From contig DVMR01000057.1 of NCBI GenBank assembly GCA_018714845.1, forward strand, positions 1 through 44,136: a stretch of DNA of 44,136 bases. Reading direction: 5' to 3'. This DNA comes from Candidatus Ventrousia excrementavium (GTDB taxonomy: Bacteria > Bacillota > Clostridia > Oscillospirales > Butyricicoccaceae). Positions 1-8,099 of the stretch are shown here, piece by piece; position 1 is the stretch's first letter, and the number at the start of each line of letters is the position of its first letter. The notes beneath the pieces are model-generated. The model was not told the origin of the DNA. It saw nothing but the letters and a program-made list of their open reading frames with translations, and made no database searches. A program made the translations under genes and the position numbers.

Positions 1-461
1 ACAAGTGGATGAACGACCTGTGCGAGCTGCGGCCTGTCATGAGCCTGCGCACCCGCATCATGCAGGTCAAGACCATTGCAGCCGGTACCACTGTAGGCTA
101 TGGCCGCACCTGGACGGCCCCGCGCGATACCGACGTTGCCACCATCGGCGTCGGATATGCGGACGGCCTTTTGCGCCTCAACTCCAACCACATGTCCATG
201 GTCGTGCACGGGCGCCGCGTCCCGCAGATCGGGCGCATCTGCATGGATATCTCCATGCTCGACGTAACGGGCGTGCCGTGTGCGCGCGGCGACATTGTCA
301 CCGTGCTCGGCCGCGAAGGCGATGCCTGTGTCTCTGTCTGGGAGCTGACCGACCCGGTGTCCACCATCCCGCACGAAATGCTGTGCAACATCAGCAAGCG
401 TGTGCCGCGTATTTATTATGAGGGCGGAAAAGCGGTCGCGCGGACAGAATATATTCGTTAA
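1..461 (+). CDS. alr: Alanine racemase, C-terminal part (5' truncated by window edge)
   Basis: PLP-dependent interconversion of L- and D-alanine, which supplies D-Ala for peptidoglycan. Only the C-terminal beta-barrel domain is present; the reading frame is open at the window edge and ends in TAA at 459-461. The IGVGYADGLLR segment carries the family's catalytic tyrosine, and GRICMDISMLD is the conserved active-site GR-x-x-MD segment of alanine racemases. The C-terminal end (IPHEMLCNISKRVPRIY) is also typical of the family. No gene follows closely on the same strand: a short hairpin (465-480) and the rimP promoter come next. The lysine that binds PLP lies in the missing N-terminal part, so function cannot be judged fully, but the family call is firm. 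Confidence 0.93.
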   Translation, partial: KWMNDLCELRPVMSLRTRIMQVKTIAAGTTVGYGRTWTAPRDTDVATIGVGYADGLLRLNSNHMSMVVHGRRVPQIGRICMDISMLDVTGVPCARGDIVTVLGREGDACVSVWELTDPVSTIPHEMLCNISKRVPRIYYEGGKAVARTEYIR

Positions 462-538
462 GGCACCCGAAATGTCGGGTCAGGGTCAAAAAAATCGATA
501 AAAGTGCGGCCAGGGCCCGAAAAAAGCGCCAAAACCCC

Positions 539-567
539 TTGCCAAGCAGGGGATTTGGTGGTATAAT
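539..567 (+). promoter_or_regulatory. SigA-type promoter of the rimP-nusA-infB operon
   Basis: TTGCCA (539-544) and TATAAT (562-567) are separated by 17 nt, with TGG just before the -10 giving an extended -10. It lies 76 nt upstream of the rimP start and is the only good promoter seen between alr and rimP. Confidence 0.85.
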
Positions 568-592
568 ACAGCACAAGAGTATTGCAGGACGG

Positions 593-618
593 GAAAGAGT
601 GGGGAAACCCACTCTTTC
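593..618 (+). promoter_or_regulatory. Perfect 11-bp hairpin with GAAA tetraloop in the rimP leader
   Basis: GAAAGAGTGGG (593-603) pairs exactly with CCCACTCTTTC (608-618) around a GAAA tetraloop. It lies in the 5' leader, about 20 nt downstream of the expected transcription start. Only TT follows, so it is not a classical terminator. It could stabilise the mRNA or act as an attenuator or NusA-sensitive pause; the last is only inference. Confidence 0.6.
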
Positions 619-642
619 TTGCTGAATGAGACGGAGGACATT

Positions 643-1107
643 ATGCAGACAAAACAGATCGTCGCGCGGGTGCGCGAGCTGGCACAGCCTTTGTGCGAAG
701 AGCGCGGGGTGTCGCTTTGGGACGTCACTTTTGAAAAAGAGGGGCAGAAGCATTTCCTCACCGTCTTTATCGACAGCGAGGCCGGGGTGTTCATTGAGGA
801 CTGCGAGGCCGTCAGCAGGGGCCTGGACCCGCTGCTCGAAGCGCGCGAGTTTGACAGCCTGCCGGCCTATACTTTGTGCGTGTCGTCAGCAGGCCTTGAG
901 CGCCGGCTGGTGCGGCCCGAGCATTTTGCGTGGGCCATGGGCAAAAAGGTTGAGGCCGGCTTTTACAAGGCGCGCCAGGGGGCGCGCAGCCTTGTCGGCG
1001 AACTTGCGGGCTATGACGGCGAGACGCTCGAACTGATTGCCGACGGGCAGAAAGAGAGCATTCCCATGGCCGAGGTTGCGTCGGTCCGGCTGTTTTTTGA
1101 AATGTGA
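643..1107 (+). CDS. rimP: Ribosome maturation factor RimP
   Basis: RimP assists 30S subunit maturation in the cytoplasm. The 154-residue protein has the expected two-domain layout: an N-terminal alpha/beta domain with the conserved LWDVTFEKEG and FIDSEAGVFIEDCEAVSR segments, then YTLCVSSAGLERRLVRPEHF (the SSPGLDRPL-like motif; here the usual proline is Ala) and a small C-terminal SH3-like domain. ATG at 643 is preferred over an upstream in-frame codon at 619 because ACGGAGGA lies 5-8 nt before it. It is the first gene of the operon and is followed 18 nt later by nusA, the classical order in bacteria. Confidence 0.95.
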   Translation: MQTKQIVARVRELAQPLCEERGVSLWDVTFEKEGQKHFLTVFIDSEAGVFIEDCEAVSRGLDPLLEAREFDSLPAYTLCVSSAGLERRLVRPEHFAWAMGKKVEAGFYKARQGARSLVGELAGYDGETLELIADGQKESIPMAEVASVRLFFEM

Positions 1108-1125
1108 TTGAAGGAGAGAGTGGAA

Positions 1126-2214
1126 ATGAGCAGCGAGATCATCAAGGCGCTGAGCGATCTGGAAGAGGAAAAGGGAATTAAAAAAGATTATATGCTCGAG
1201 CGCATTGGCCAGGCGCTGACGGCGGCGTACAAGGCGCTTTACAAGCGCGACGCACAGTCGACGGCTGACAATGTCTTTGTCAATATCGATCCTGAAAGCG
1301 GCAATATTTCGATGTACGCGGTCAAGCAGGTCGTTGAGGAGGTCCTGAATCCGGCAGCCGAGATGACGGTCGAGCAGGCCCAGCAGTATGCTCCCAACCC
1401 CCAGCTGGGCGACGAGGTGCGCGTTGAGGTCAATATGCGCGACTTCGGGCGCATCGCCACGCAGACGGCCAAGCAGGTCATCATCCAGGGCATTCGCGAG
1501 GCAGAGCGCGGCATGATTGCCGAGGAATTTGCATCAAAAGAGCATGAAATCATCACCGCCGTTGTCACACGGGTCGACCCGCGCACCGGCAACGCCATCA
1601 TCGAACTGGGCGGTCGTCGTGAAAAGACCGAGGCCGTGCTCACTGCGCAGGAGCAGATTCGCGGCGAGGTTATCAACGAGGGCGAGCGTATCAAGGTCTA
1701 TGTCGTCGAGGTGCGGCAGGGCAGCCGCGGCCCGCAGATTGTGCTGTCGCGCACCCATCCGGGACTGGTCAAGCGCCTGTTTGAGCTGGAAGTTCCCGAG
1801 ATTCACGATGGAACAGTGGTTATTTCTCACATTGCGCGCGAGGCGGGCAGCCGCACCAAGCTCGCTGTCTATTCGACTGACGAGAACGTCGACCCCATCG
1901 GCGCCTGCGTCGGCCCGCGCGGAGCGCGCGTCGCCAGTATTGTCGAGGAGCTGCGCGGTGAGAAAATCGACATTATCAAATCGAGCGACGACCCTGTGCA
2001 GTTCATTGCCGAGGCACTGTCGCCGGCTGATGTTCTGCTGGTGCAGCTGCTCGAGGACGGAAAAAGCTGTACAGTCGTCGTGCCGGACGACCAGCTGTCG
2101 CTGGCCATCGGCAAAGAGGGTCAGAACGCCAGACTGGCCGCCAAGCTGACTGGGTATAAAATAGATATCAAGCCGCAGAGCCAGGCGGCGGAAACAATCG
2201 AACAGGCGGAATAA
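1126..2214 (+). CDS. nusA: Transcription termination/antitermination factor NusA
   Basis: NusA binds RNA polymerase and nascent RNA and modulates pausing, intrinsic termination and antitermination. The 362-residue length fits the short Gram-positive form without the C-terminal acidic repeats of E. coli NusA. Seen in order: N-terminal RNAP-binding domain (MSSEIIKALSDLEEEKGI), S1 domain (about residues 135-200), KH1 with GPRG near residue 263, and KH2 with IGKEGQNARLA near residue 328. ATG 1126 is chosen because AAGGAGAG at 1111-1118 is well spaced; an in-frame TTG at 1108 has no such site. Its stop is followed by a 462-nt repeat block instead of the usual immediate rnpM. Confidence 0.97.
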   Translation: MSSEIIKALSDLEEEKGIKKDYMLERIGQALTAAYKALYKRDAQSTADNVFVNIDPESGNISMYAVKQVVEEVLNPAAEMTVEQAQQYAPNPQLGDEVRVEVNMRDFGRIATQTAKQVIIQGIREAERGMIAEEFASKEHEIITAVVTRVDPRTGNAIIELGGRREKTEAVLTAQEQIRGEVINEGERIKVYVVEVRQGSRGPQIVLSRTHPGLVKRLFELEVPEIHDGTVVISHIAREAGSRTKLAVYSTDENVDPIGACVGPRGARVASIVEELRGEKIDIIKSSDDPVQFIAEALSPADVLLVQLLEDGKSCTVVVPDDQLSLAIGKEGQNARLAAKLTGYKIDIKPQSQAAETIEQAE

Positions 2215-2221
2215 AGACCGC

Positions 2222-2664
2222 GGCAGCAGCTGAGTCGATTTCAACGGCCCGGGGTCCGGCGCAGCCGGGACGCGCGGGGTCGCGCGTATCGAGCCGGGCA
2301 ATTCACTTGCCCGAGCGAGTATGAAATAATCGGGACAAGGATCCGCCAAAGGCGGGACGCCGCCAGGAGACGGCGTGTGCACGGGGGCGGCTTTGCCGGC
2401 CGAAGCAATTTAATGGAAGGGGCCCCACGAAATCCACGGGTTTTGTGGGGATGCCGCCGGGTTGATTCCGCAGTTTCCCGGACATGCGCCGGGAAACTGC
2501 ACCCTGAGAGGGCAAAGCCCGACAGGGGGTTAGCGAGCATAACGAGCGATAAGGGGGGAGTAATCCCCACTTATAGAAAAATGAAAGGGGGGCCCCGCGA
2601 AGCTCGAACGCAGTGAGCTGAGTGGGGCGAAAGTCCCCGTGAAATCCAAAGATTTCACGGGGAC
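2222..2664. repeat. Modular palindromic repeat cluster between nusA and rnpM
   Basis: This 440-nt gene-free stretch is built almost entirely of inverted repeats. Seen: 2423-2450 (CCCCAC...GTGGGG), 2471-2499 (11-bp perfect stem CAGTTTCCCGG/CCGGGAAACTG), 2549-2574 (ATAAG-G-GGGGA/TCCCC-A-CTTAT), 2593-2627 (CCCC...GGGG with inner AGCTC/GAGCT) and 2633-2664. Positions 2290-2327 are the exact reverse complement of a 38-nt segment found twice at 5981-6247. Several other modules are also reverse-complement relatives of modules in that second cluster. It lies inside an operon and is presumably transcribed. No coding potential is credible. Confidence 0.8.
2633..2664 (+). promoter_or_regulatory. 14-bp perfect hairpin directly upstream of the rnpM ribosome site
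   Basis: GTCCCCGTGAAATC (2633-2646) and GATTTCACGGGGAC (2651-2664) are exactly complementary around CAAA. The 3' arm ends 2 nt before the TAAGG ribosome site of rnpM, so the structure could shield the upstream RNA end or affect initiation. It is also the last module of the repeat cluster. Confidence 0.6.
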
Positions 2665-2676
2665 ATAAGGATGCGT

Positions 2677-2946
2677 ATGAAAAAGCAACCGGTCCGGCAG
2701 TGCGTTGCGTGCCGTGAAAAAAAAGAGAAAAAGCAGCTGGTGCGCGTCGTGCGCTCGCCTGAGGGCGTCATTTCCATTGACGCGCGCGGCAAAATGCCCG
2801 GCCGGGGCGCTTATCTGTGCAGGAGCACGACCTGCCTGGAGCGCGCGGTCAAGACGCGCGCTCTGCAGCGGGCGCTTGAGTGCGAGATCCCGCCTGAAAC
2901 GCTTGCGTTGCTGCGCACCCAGATCGAGGAGGCGGATGATGGATAA
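2677..2946 (+). CDS. rnpM: RNase P modulator RnpM (YlxR/DUF448 family)
   Basis: Small basic RNA-binding protein of the YlxR family, whose B. subtilis member modulates RNase P activity. About 89 residues. The signature is clear: CVACREKKEKKQLVRVVR near the N-terminus, then GKMPGRGAYLC, the conserved GRGAY-x-C motif. Two in-frame ATGs exist, at 2671 and 2677. TAAGG ends right at 2671 and is better spaced for 2677 (MKKQPVRQC), so 2677 is preferred. It overlaps the next gene by 8 nt, which suggests translational coupling. Normally the gene directly follows nusA; here a repeat cluster separates them. Confidence 0.93.
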   Translation: MKKQPVRQCVACREKKEKKQLVRVVRSPEGVISIDARGKMPGRGAYLCRSTTCLERAVKTRALQRALECEIPPETLALLRTQIEEADDG

Positions 2947-3349
2947 CGACAATATTCTGCAGTTCGTCGGCCTGATGCGGCGCGCCGGTGCACTGACACT
3001 GGGGGCTGATGCGTCCTTTGACGCCTGCCGGACAGGGCGCGCCCGGCTTGCTCTGCTGGCGTCTGACGCCTCGCAGAACACCCGCGCCGCTGCGGCGTCC
3101 GCTGTGCGCGAACGAGAAACGCCTCTCATCGCGCTGTCCTATGATAAAACCGCACTCGGCAGGGCGGTCGGCGCAGGGGAATGCGCCATAATGACTATAT
3201 GCGATACCGGCTTTGCCATTGCCCTGTGTAAAAAGACGGGGAATACCGAGCCCTTGCAGGCTCTTGAGCGCCGACAGCGGCGCGAACAGAAAAAGCATCG
3301 CGTGCGCGGCAAGACCGGCACATCAGCCAGAAGGGGGAGTCATTCATGA
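2939..3349 (+). CDS. ylxQ: L7Ae-family ribosomal/RNA-binding protein (YlxQ-like)
   Basis: L7Ae/L30e-fold protein, a family that binds kink-turn RNA. It is the usual neighbour of rnpM and infB. The N-terminal part shows the L7Ae-like pattern [20 protein letters not shown], followed by [14 protein letters not shown] and later [20 protein letters not shown]. The C-terminus is a basic tail rich in Arg/Gln. 136 residues. ATG 2939 lies 6 nt after GAGGAGG (2926-2932); the ATG at 2936 is too close to that site. The stop overlaps the infB start by 4 nt (ATGA). The exact RNA target is not known from the sequence. Confidence 0.88.
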   Translation: MDNDNILQFVGLMRRAGALTLGADASFDACRTGRARLALLASDASQNTRAAAASAVRERETPLIALSYDKTALGRAVGAGECAIMTICDTGFAIALCKKTGNTEPLQALERRQRREQKKHRVRGKTGTSARRGSHS

Positions 3350-5748
3350 TTGTGAAATACAAGCTTTCCGAGGTTGCCAAGGATTTGGGGATGGGCAATA
3401 AAGAGATTGCTGATATTTTAAAGGAATACGCCACGGCGCCCAAGAGCAACAGCCAGGTGCTGAGCGAAAAAGAGCTGAACATCATTTTTGACGCAGTGAG
3501 CCAGAAGAATCAGATTGACAGTCTGGAGCAGGTGTTCGCGCCGGCGGCAGCTGCCGCTGAAGAGCGCAAGCGCCAGAATGAAGAGCGCATTCGCGCCCAG
3601 CAGGAAGCGCGCGAAGCCGAGCGCCGCGCGCAGGAGCGCGCCCGGGAAGAAGCGCAGGAGCGCACCCGGCCGCAAAAGCAGCAGGCGCAGAAGCGCCCAG
3701 AGACCCGGACGCTCGAGCGCAAGCCGGTAGAAAGCAGCCAGGCCGAAGCGCCGGTGCAGACCAAGGCGCCCAAGGTGCATTATGTCGACACCCGTGGCTC
3801 GTCGGTCAATATCGAACGCTACGACGAGCGCATGGAAACGCTGGTTCCTGAAAAGGCACAGCGCATTTCGGCGCAGCAGAGCAAGCAGAAGCTGACCAAG
3901 CAGAGCCAGAAACGCTCGCCCTACATGGGCAACAAGCGCCGGCAGGAGGAGCAGGAGAAAATGCGCCGCCTGCAACAGCAGGCGATGGCCAAAAAGGTGC
4001 CGCTCAAGGTTATGATTCCTGACGAAATCGCCGTTGGCGAGCTGGCGCTGCGGCTCAAAAAATCGGCGGCCGACGTAGTCCGCCAGCTCATGAAGCTGGG
4101 CGTTATGGCCAGCGTTTCGCAGGTCATTGATTTTGATACGGCGGCCATTGTGGCCGAAGAATTCGGCGCTGTTGTACAGAAAGAGGTCATTGTCACCATT
4201 GAAGAGCGCCTGCTCGATGACAGCGAGGACAGCGAAGAAAAGCTCGTTCCCCGCGCACCGGTCGTCGTTGTCATGGGCCACGTTGACCACGGCAAGACTT
4301 CTCTGCTCGACGCTATCCGCAACACAAACGTCGTCTCGGGCGAGGCCGGCGGCATTACGCAGCACATTGGCGCTTACCGCGTTTCCCTGAACGGCCGTGA
4401 CATCACCTTCCTTGATACGCCGGGCCACGCGGCTTTTACCAGCATGCGTGCCCGCGGCGCCCAGGTCACGGATGTGGCCATTCTGGTCGTGGCGGCCGAC
4501 GACGGCATCATGCCTCAGACCATTGAAGCTATCAACCACGCCAAAGCGGCCGACGTGCCGCTTGTCGTGGCCATTAACAAAATTGATAAAGAGGGGGCCA
4601 ACCCCGACCGCATTATGCAGCAGCTCACCGAGTACGAGCTGGTGCCCGAGGAGTGGGGCGGCAGCACCATTGTCTGCCCGGTGTCGGCCAAGACCGGCGA
4701 GGGCATTGACAATCTTTTGGAAATGGTGCTTTTGACCGCCGACATGCTCGAGCTGCGAGCCAATCCTGACCGCGCCGCCAAAGGAACTGTTATCGAAGCC
4801 AAGCTTGACCGCGGCCGCGGCCCGGTGGCAACCATGCTGGTGCAGAACGGTACACTGCACCTGGGCGACATTGTCATTGCCGGCACGGCGGTCGGCCGCG
4901 TGCGCGCCATGCAGAGCGACCGCGGGCAAAAGCTCGATGCCGCCGGTCCGTCGGTGCCTGTCGAAATTACCGGCCTGGCCGAGGTCCCGGCGGCGGGCGA
5001 CCTGTTTTACGCTGTCGAGGATGAGCGCATGGCCCGTACCCTTGCCGAGCAGCGCAAAGCGCAGGAGAAGCAGGAGCGCGCTCAGCAGCAGCAGAAGGTC
5101 ACGTTGGAAAATCTGTTTGCCCACATCAATGAGGGCAATGTCAAGGACCTCAACATCATTGTCAAAGCCGACGTCCAGGGCTCGGCTGAAGCCGTTAAGG
5201 CCAGCCTTGAAAAGCTGTCCAACGACGAGGTGCGCGTGCGCGTCATTCACTCGGGTGTCGGCGGCGTCAACGAGTCGGATGTCATGCTGGCCAGCGCATC
5301 AGGCGCCATCATCGTCGGGTTCAACGTGCGTCCCGAGGCCGGCGCGGCTGAAAGCGCGGCGCGTGATAACGTCGACATTCGCCTGTACCGCATCATTTAC
5401 GACTGCATCGAGGAAATCGAGCAGGCCATGAAGGGCATGCTCGCACCCAAATACCGCGAGGTGGTGCTCGGTCAGGCCGAGGTGCGCCAGACCTTTAAAG
5501 TGTCGGGCGTCGGCACTATCGCCGGCTGTTATGTCCAGAGCGGCAAAATGGTGCGCTCGGCGCAGGTGCGCATTGTCCGCGACAGCATTGTCATTCACGA
5601 GGGTGTTTTGTCGTCGCTCAAGCGCTTTAAGGATGACGTGCGCGAAGTCCAGCAGGGCTTTGAGTGCGGCATGAGCTTCGAAAGGTATAATGACATCAAG
5701 GAAGGGGACATTATTGAAGCCTTCCAGATGGAAGAAATCGCACGGTAA
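3346..5748 (+). CDS. infB: Translation initiation factor IF-2
   Basis: GTPase that delivers initiator tRNA to the 30S subunit. 800 residues. An N-terminal IF-2N helix domain ([15 protein letters not shown]) is followed by a long charged Glu/Arg/Gln/Ala linker (about 70-130) and a second IF-2N-like segment near residue 225. The G domain has G1 GHVDHGKT (311-318), [10 protein letters not shown] (switch I), G3 DTPGH (357-361) and G4 NKID (411-414). Domains II to IV follow; the C-terminal IF-2C part contains [10 protein letters not shown]. The start overlaps ylxQ by 4 nt and is supported by GGGGGAG upstream. The following gene, rbfA, is about 1 kb away across a repeat cluster. Confidence 0.98.
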   Translation: MIVKYKLSEVAKDLGMGNKEIADILKEYATAPKSNSQVLSEKELNIIFDAVSQKNQIDSLEQVFAPAAAAAEERKRQNEERIRAQQEAREAERRAQERAREEAQERTRPQKQQAQKRPETRTLERKPVESSQAEAPVQTKAPKVHYVDTRGSSVNIERYDERMETLVPEKAQRISAQQSKQKLTKQSQKRSPYMGNKRRQEEQEKMRRLQQQAMAKKVPLKVMIPDEIAVGELALRLKKSAADVVRQLMKLGVMASVSQVIDFDTAAIVAEEFGAVVQKEVIVTIEERLLDDSEDSEEKLVPRAPVVVVMGHVDHGKTSLLDAIRNTNVVSGEAGGITQHIGAYRVSLNGRDITFLDTPGHAAFTSMRARGAQVTDVAILVVAADDGIMPQTIEAINHAKAADVPLVVAINKIDKEGANPDRIMQQLTEYELVPEEWGGSTIVCPVSAKTGEGIDNLLEMVLLTADMLELRANPDRAAKGTVIEAKLDRGRGPVATMLVQNGTLHLGDIVIAGTAVGRVRAMQSDRGQKLDAAGPSVPVEITGLAEVPAAGDLFYAVEDERMARTLAEQRKAQEKQERAQQQQKVTLENLFAHINEGNVKDLNIIVKADVQGSAEAVKASLEKLSNDEVRVRVIHSGVGGVNESDVMLASASGAIIVGFNVRPEAGAAESAARDNVDIRLYRIIYDCIEEIEQAMKGMLAPKYREVVLGQAEVRQTFKVSGVGTIAGCYVQSGKMVRSAQVRIVRDSIVIHEGVLSSLKRFKDDVREVQQGFECGMSFERYNDIKEGDIIEAFQMEEIAR

Positions 5749-5868
5749 ATGAGGGTTTGCTCCCCGCTCAGCTCACTGCGTTCGAGCTTCGCGGGGACCC
5801 CGTTTATTAAATTGCTCCGGGCCGGCGAAGCCGCCCCTGCGCATACGCCGCCACCCGGCGGCGTCCCG

Positions 5869-6145
5869 GCTGCGCCGGGTCCCAAGGGTCCTGCGCTGCC
5901 TGCATAAGCTTAAGCGTATTTCCTGCGCCGGTGCGAATCACAGGGCCCTGCGTCATCCCCACAAAATCTGCGGATTTTGCGGGGACCCCGTTGATTTCAT
6001 ACTCGCTCGGGCAAGTGAATTGCCCGGCTCGGTTCGCGCGACTCCGCGCGTCCCAGCTGCGCCGGGTCCCAAGGGTCCTGCGCTGCCTGCATAAGCTTAA
6101 GCGTATTTCCTGCGCCGGTGCGAATCACAGGGTCCTGCGTCATCC
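5869..6145 (+). repeat. 90-nt direct repeat pair (5869-5958 and 6056-6145)
   Basis: Two copies, 187 nt apart in register, differ only at C5946/T6133. Each runs from a GCTGCGCCGGGTCCC hairpin arm through a CATAAGCTTAAGCG core to CTGCGTCATCC. After the shared end the copies continue into different hairpins, as expected for modular shuffling. Confidence 0.9.
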
Positions 6146-6247
6146 TCGCGAAGCGAGATTGCTTCCCCACCGCAAACGCTCCGCTGATTTGCGTCGGGGA
6201 CCCCGTTGATTTCATACTCGCTCGGGCAAGTGAATTGCCCGGCTCGG
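5981..6247 (+). repeat. 52-nt direct repeat pair (5981-6032 and 6196-6247)
   Basis: The identical unit starts GGGGACCCCGTTGATTTC and contains the small palindrome GGGCAA-GTGAA-TTGCCC. Its inner 38 nt recur as reverse complement at 2290-2327. The copies join different upstream CCCC/GGGG hairpins and different downstream hairpins. Confidence 0.9.
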
Positions 6248-6476
6248 GCGGCGGCATCGGCCGCCGTCCCAGCTTCGCTGGGTCCCAGGGCAGCACACTT
6301 TTATTGCTTCACACCGGCGCAAGCCACAGGGTCCTGCGTCATCCTCGCGAAGCGAGATTGACGCCCCAGGCACAGGTCTTTGGCTGTGAATTGATTCAAC
6401 GGCAGGGGCGCCGCGCGACTTAAGGCGGCCCCGCCCGCCGTTCGCGCGGCAAAGGTCACATGAAGGGCATTTTTTG

Positions 6477-6523
6477 GTACTTTTTGTTGCTCGTGACAAA
6501 AAGTACAGCCGGCACGTGCCGGC
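6477..6523. repeat. Adjacent perfect palindromes (11-bp stem, then 16-nt palindrome)
   Basis: GTACTTTTTGT (6477-6487) and ACAAAAAGTAC (6496-6506) pair around an 8-nt loop. One base later comes the perfect 16-nt palindrome GCCGGCACGTGCCGGC (6508-6523). The T-rich arm and base composition differ from the surrounding GC-rich modules, so this may be a separate repeat family. Confidence 0.7.
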
Positions 6524-6775
6524 AGGCGATCGGCTCCGCCAGCCTTTGACATGGGCCGCGTGGGATACAAACATCCCTGTGCCCGCAGACACAATGGCTC
6601 TGATAGGGGCAACTGCCTGCTGTTGATATCGGCGCGATGCCGGATGCCAGCCCGTCTTTGGCGGGCTTTTGCCCGGCTCGGTTCGCGCGACCCCGCGCGT
6701 CCCGGCTGCGCCGGGGCCCTGTCCAGTAAAACCTGCGGGTTTGGCAGGGAAAACAAAAAAGGAGGCTCTATACTG

Positions 6776-7156
6776 ATGGCTTCTAACAACCGAATCGACC
6801 GAATCAGCGAAGAGGTCATGCGCTGTCTGTCCGAGATTCTGCCCACCGTCAAGGACCCGCGCCTGCAGGGGCCGATGCTTTCCATCGTCCGCTGTGATGT
6901 TTCGGGTGACCTGCGCTGGTGCAAAGTCTACCTCAGCGTTCTGGGTGACTGCGATAAAAAGCAGCTTAAACAGGGACTCAAATCAGTGTCAGGGTTTTTG
7001 CGCCGCGAGCTGGCGCACCGGCTGATGCTGAGGTACACGCCCGAGCTGGTGTTTGTTTTAGACGACTCTATCTCGCACGGCGTGCACATTTCAGAAATGC
7101 TCTCGAAGCTCAACATAAAGGACGGGGATGAAAGTGACGACGGTGACGGCCGCTGA
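6776..7156 (+). CDS. rbfA: Ribosome-binding factor A
   Basis: RbfA binds the immature 30S subunit and helps 16S rRNA 5'-end maturation. 126 residues. The N-terminal NRIDRISEEVMRCLSEIL and the segments IVRCDVSGDLRWCKVYLSV and LRRELAHRLMLRYTPELVFVLDDSISHGVHI match the family closely. ATG 6776 is preceded by AAAAAAGGAGG (6755-6765), a strong ribosome site; the open frame upstream of it runs through repeat DNA and is not coding. The next gene starts inside the last 29 nt of rbfA, so translation is probably coupled. Confidence 0.95.
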   Translation: MASNNRIDRISEEVMRCLSEILPTVKDPRLQGPMLSIVRCDVSGDLRWCKVYLSVLGDCDKKQLKQGLKSVSGFLRRELAHRLMLRYTPELVFVLDDSISHGVHISEMLSKLNIKDGDESDDGDGR

Positions 7157-8099
7157 AGCAGCGGCGCGGCTTACGCAGCACAATGACATTCTGATACTGA
7201 CCCACCGGCGGCCCGACGGGGACACGCTGGGTTCTGCGCACGCCCTCTGCCGCCTTTTGCGGCAAAAGGGTCTGCGCGCCTTTTTACATCATAACGAGGA
7301 CGCCACACCCCGGCTGGCCCCGCTGCTCGATGGACTGACCGCCCCACAGGGCTTTGAACCGCACTTTGTCGTGGCCGTCGACATCGCGTCTGAGGACCTG
7401 TTTCTCGCTTCGTGTGATGTGTATCGCGGCAAAGTCGATTTGTGCATTGACCATCATCCGTCCAATACCGGCTATGCCCGCGAGGTACTGCTCGACGGTC
7501 AGGCGGCGGCGACGGGCGAGCTCATCTGGACACTGGCCGGACTTCTGGGCCTCGCGCCCGGGCGCGAGGCAATGCACGCTCTGTACATTGCTGTAGCGAC
7601 AGACACTGGGTGCTTCTGCTTTTCCAACACAACGCCGCTGGCGCACCGCATCGCGGCCGACTGCATCGAAGCCGGTGTCGATGTTCACGCCGTCAATCGC
7701 GAGTTTTTTGAGCGCAAGTCCCACGCGCGCTTTCAGATTGAGCGCCGCCTGTTTGACACCCTGCGGTTTTACGAAAACAACCGGGTGGCGGCCGCTGTGC
7801 TTGAACGCGACTTCGCGGAATCGGTCGGCGCGTCGGGCGATGATTTGGACAACCTTTCCACACTGATTATGCAGCTCGACGGCGTCGAGTGCGCTATTTT
7901 GCTGCAGGAGCTCCCGCAGCGCGGCGAATACAAGGTGTCGCTGCGTACACAGAAGCCGCTCAACGCGTCCAGCATTTGCGCTGCTTTTGGCGGCGGCGGG
8001 CATGCCCGTGCCGCCGGCTGCACAGTGCGGGGGGATGCGGTACAGTGCCGCGACATGCTGGCACGTGAGGCCGTGCGTCAGATGGAGATGCCATGCTGA
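7128..8099 (+). CDS. nrnA: DHH-family phosphoesterase (NrnA-like oligoribonuclease / pAp phosphatase)
   Basis: Cytoplasmic metal-dependent phosphoesterase; NrnA members degrade very short RNAs and 3'-phosphoadenosine 5'-phosphate. 323 residues. Metal-binding motifs: LTHRRPDGDTLGSA (DxD), FVVAVDIAS (Asp) and the defining DHHPSN; the C-terminal DHHA1 domain carries FGGGGHARAAGC. The position between rbfA and truB is the standard location of this gene in Firmicutes. The start at 7128 has AAGGACGGGG upstream. It overlaps truB by 7 nt. The family call is firm; the exact substrate is inferred from synteny. Confidence 0.93.
   Translation: MKVTTVTAAEAAARLTQHNDILILTHRRPDGDTLGSAHALCRLLRQKGLRAFLHHNEDATPRLAPLLDGLTAPQGFEPHFVVAVDIASEDLFLASCDVYRGKVDLCIDHHPSNTGYAREVLLDGQAAATGELIWTLAGLLGLAPGREAMHALYIAVATDTGCFCFSNTTPLAHRIAADCIEAGVDVHAVNREFFERKSHARFQIERRLFDTLRFYENNRVAAAVLERDFAESVGASGDDLDNLSTLIMQLDGVECAILLQELPQRGEYKVSLRTQKPLNASSICAAFGGGGHARAAGCTVRGDAVQCRDMLAREAVRQMEMPC

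Larger units (their letters stand above)
5756..6745. repeat. Large modular palindromic repeat cluster between infB and rbfA
   Basis: About 1 kb with no credible gene, composed of short inverted-repeat modules. Many end in GTCCC or GGGGACCCC and have loops such as CTGCG or CTTCG. Modules with CCCC/GGGG ends and different interiors lie at 5762-5796, 5957-5984 and 6165-6199. Direct copies: 5869-5958 = 6056-6145 (90 nt, one mismatch) and 5981-6032 = 6196-6247 (52 nt, identical). The segment 6022-6070 recurs at 6671-6719 with 3 differences. A diverged third copy of the 90-nt unit occupies about 6283-6345. The reverse complements of several modules are in the 2222-2664 cluster. Confidence 0.8.

Noticed and set aside
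465-480. Terminator of alr
   Set aside because: The ACCCGA/TCGGGT hairpin is only 6 bp and is not followed by a T-run.
3418-5250. 610-codon minus-strand frame opposite infB
   Set aside because: Shadow of the infB codon pattern; translated product is low complexity without any family features.
5931-6423. Two open frames within the repeat cluster (5931-6209, 6118-6423)
   Set aside because: They consist of palindromic repeat modules, share no ribosome site and read as repeat-derived Arg/Gly-rich peptide.
5756-6745. Integron attC array or CRISPR array
   Set aside because: Repeats are not evenly spaced, have no unique spacers of fixed length, no cassette genes, and no integrase or cas gene is present.
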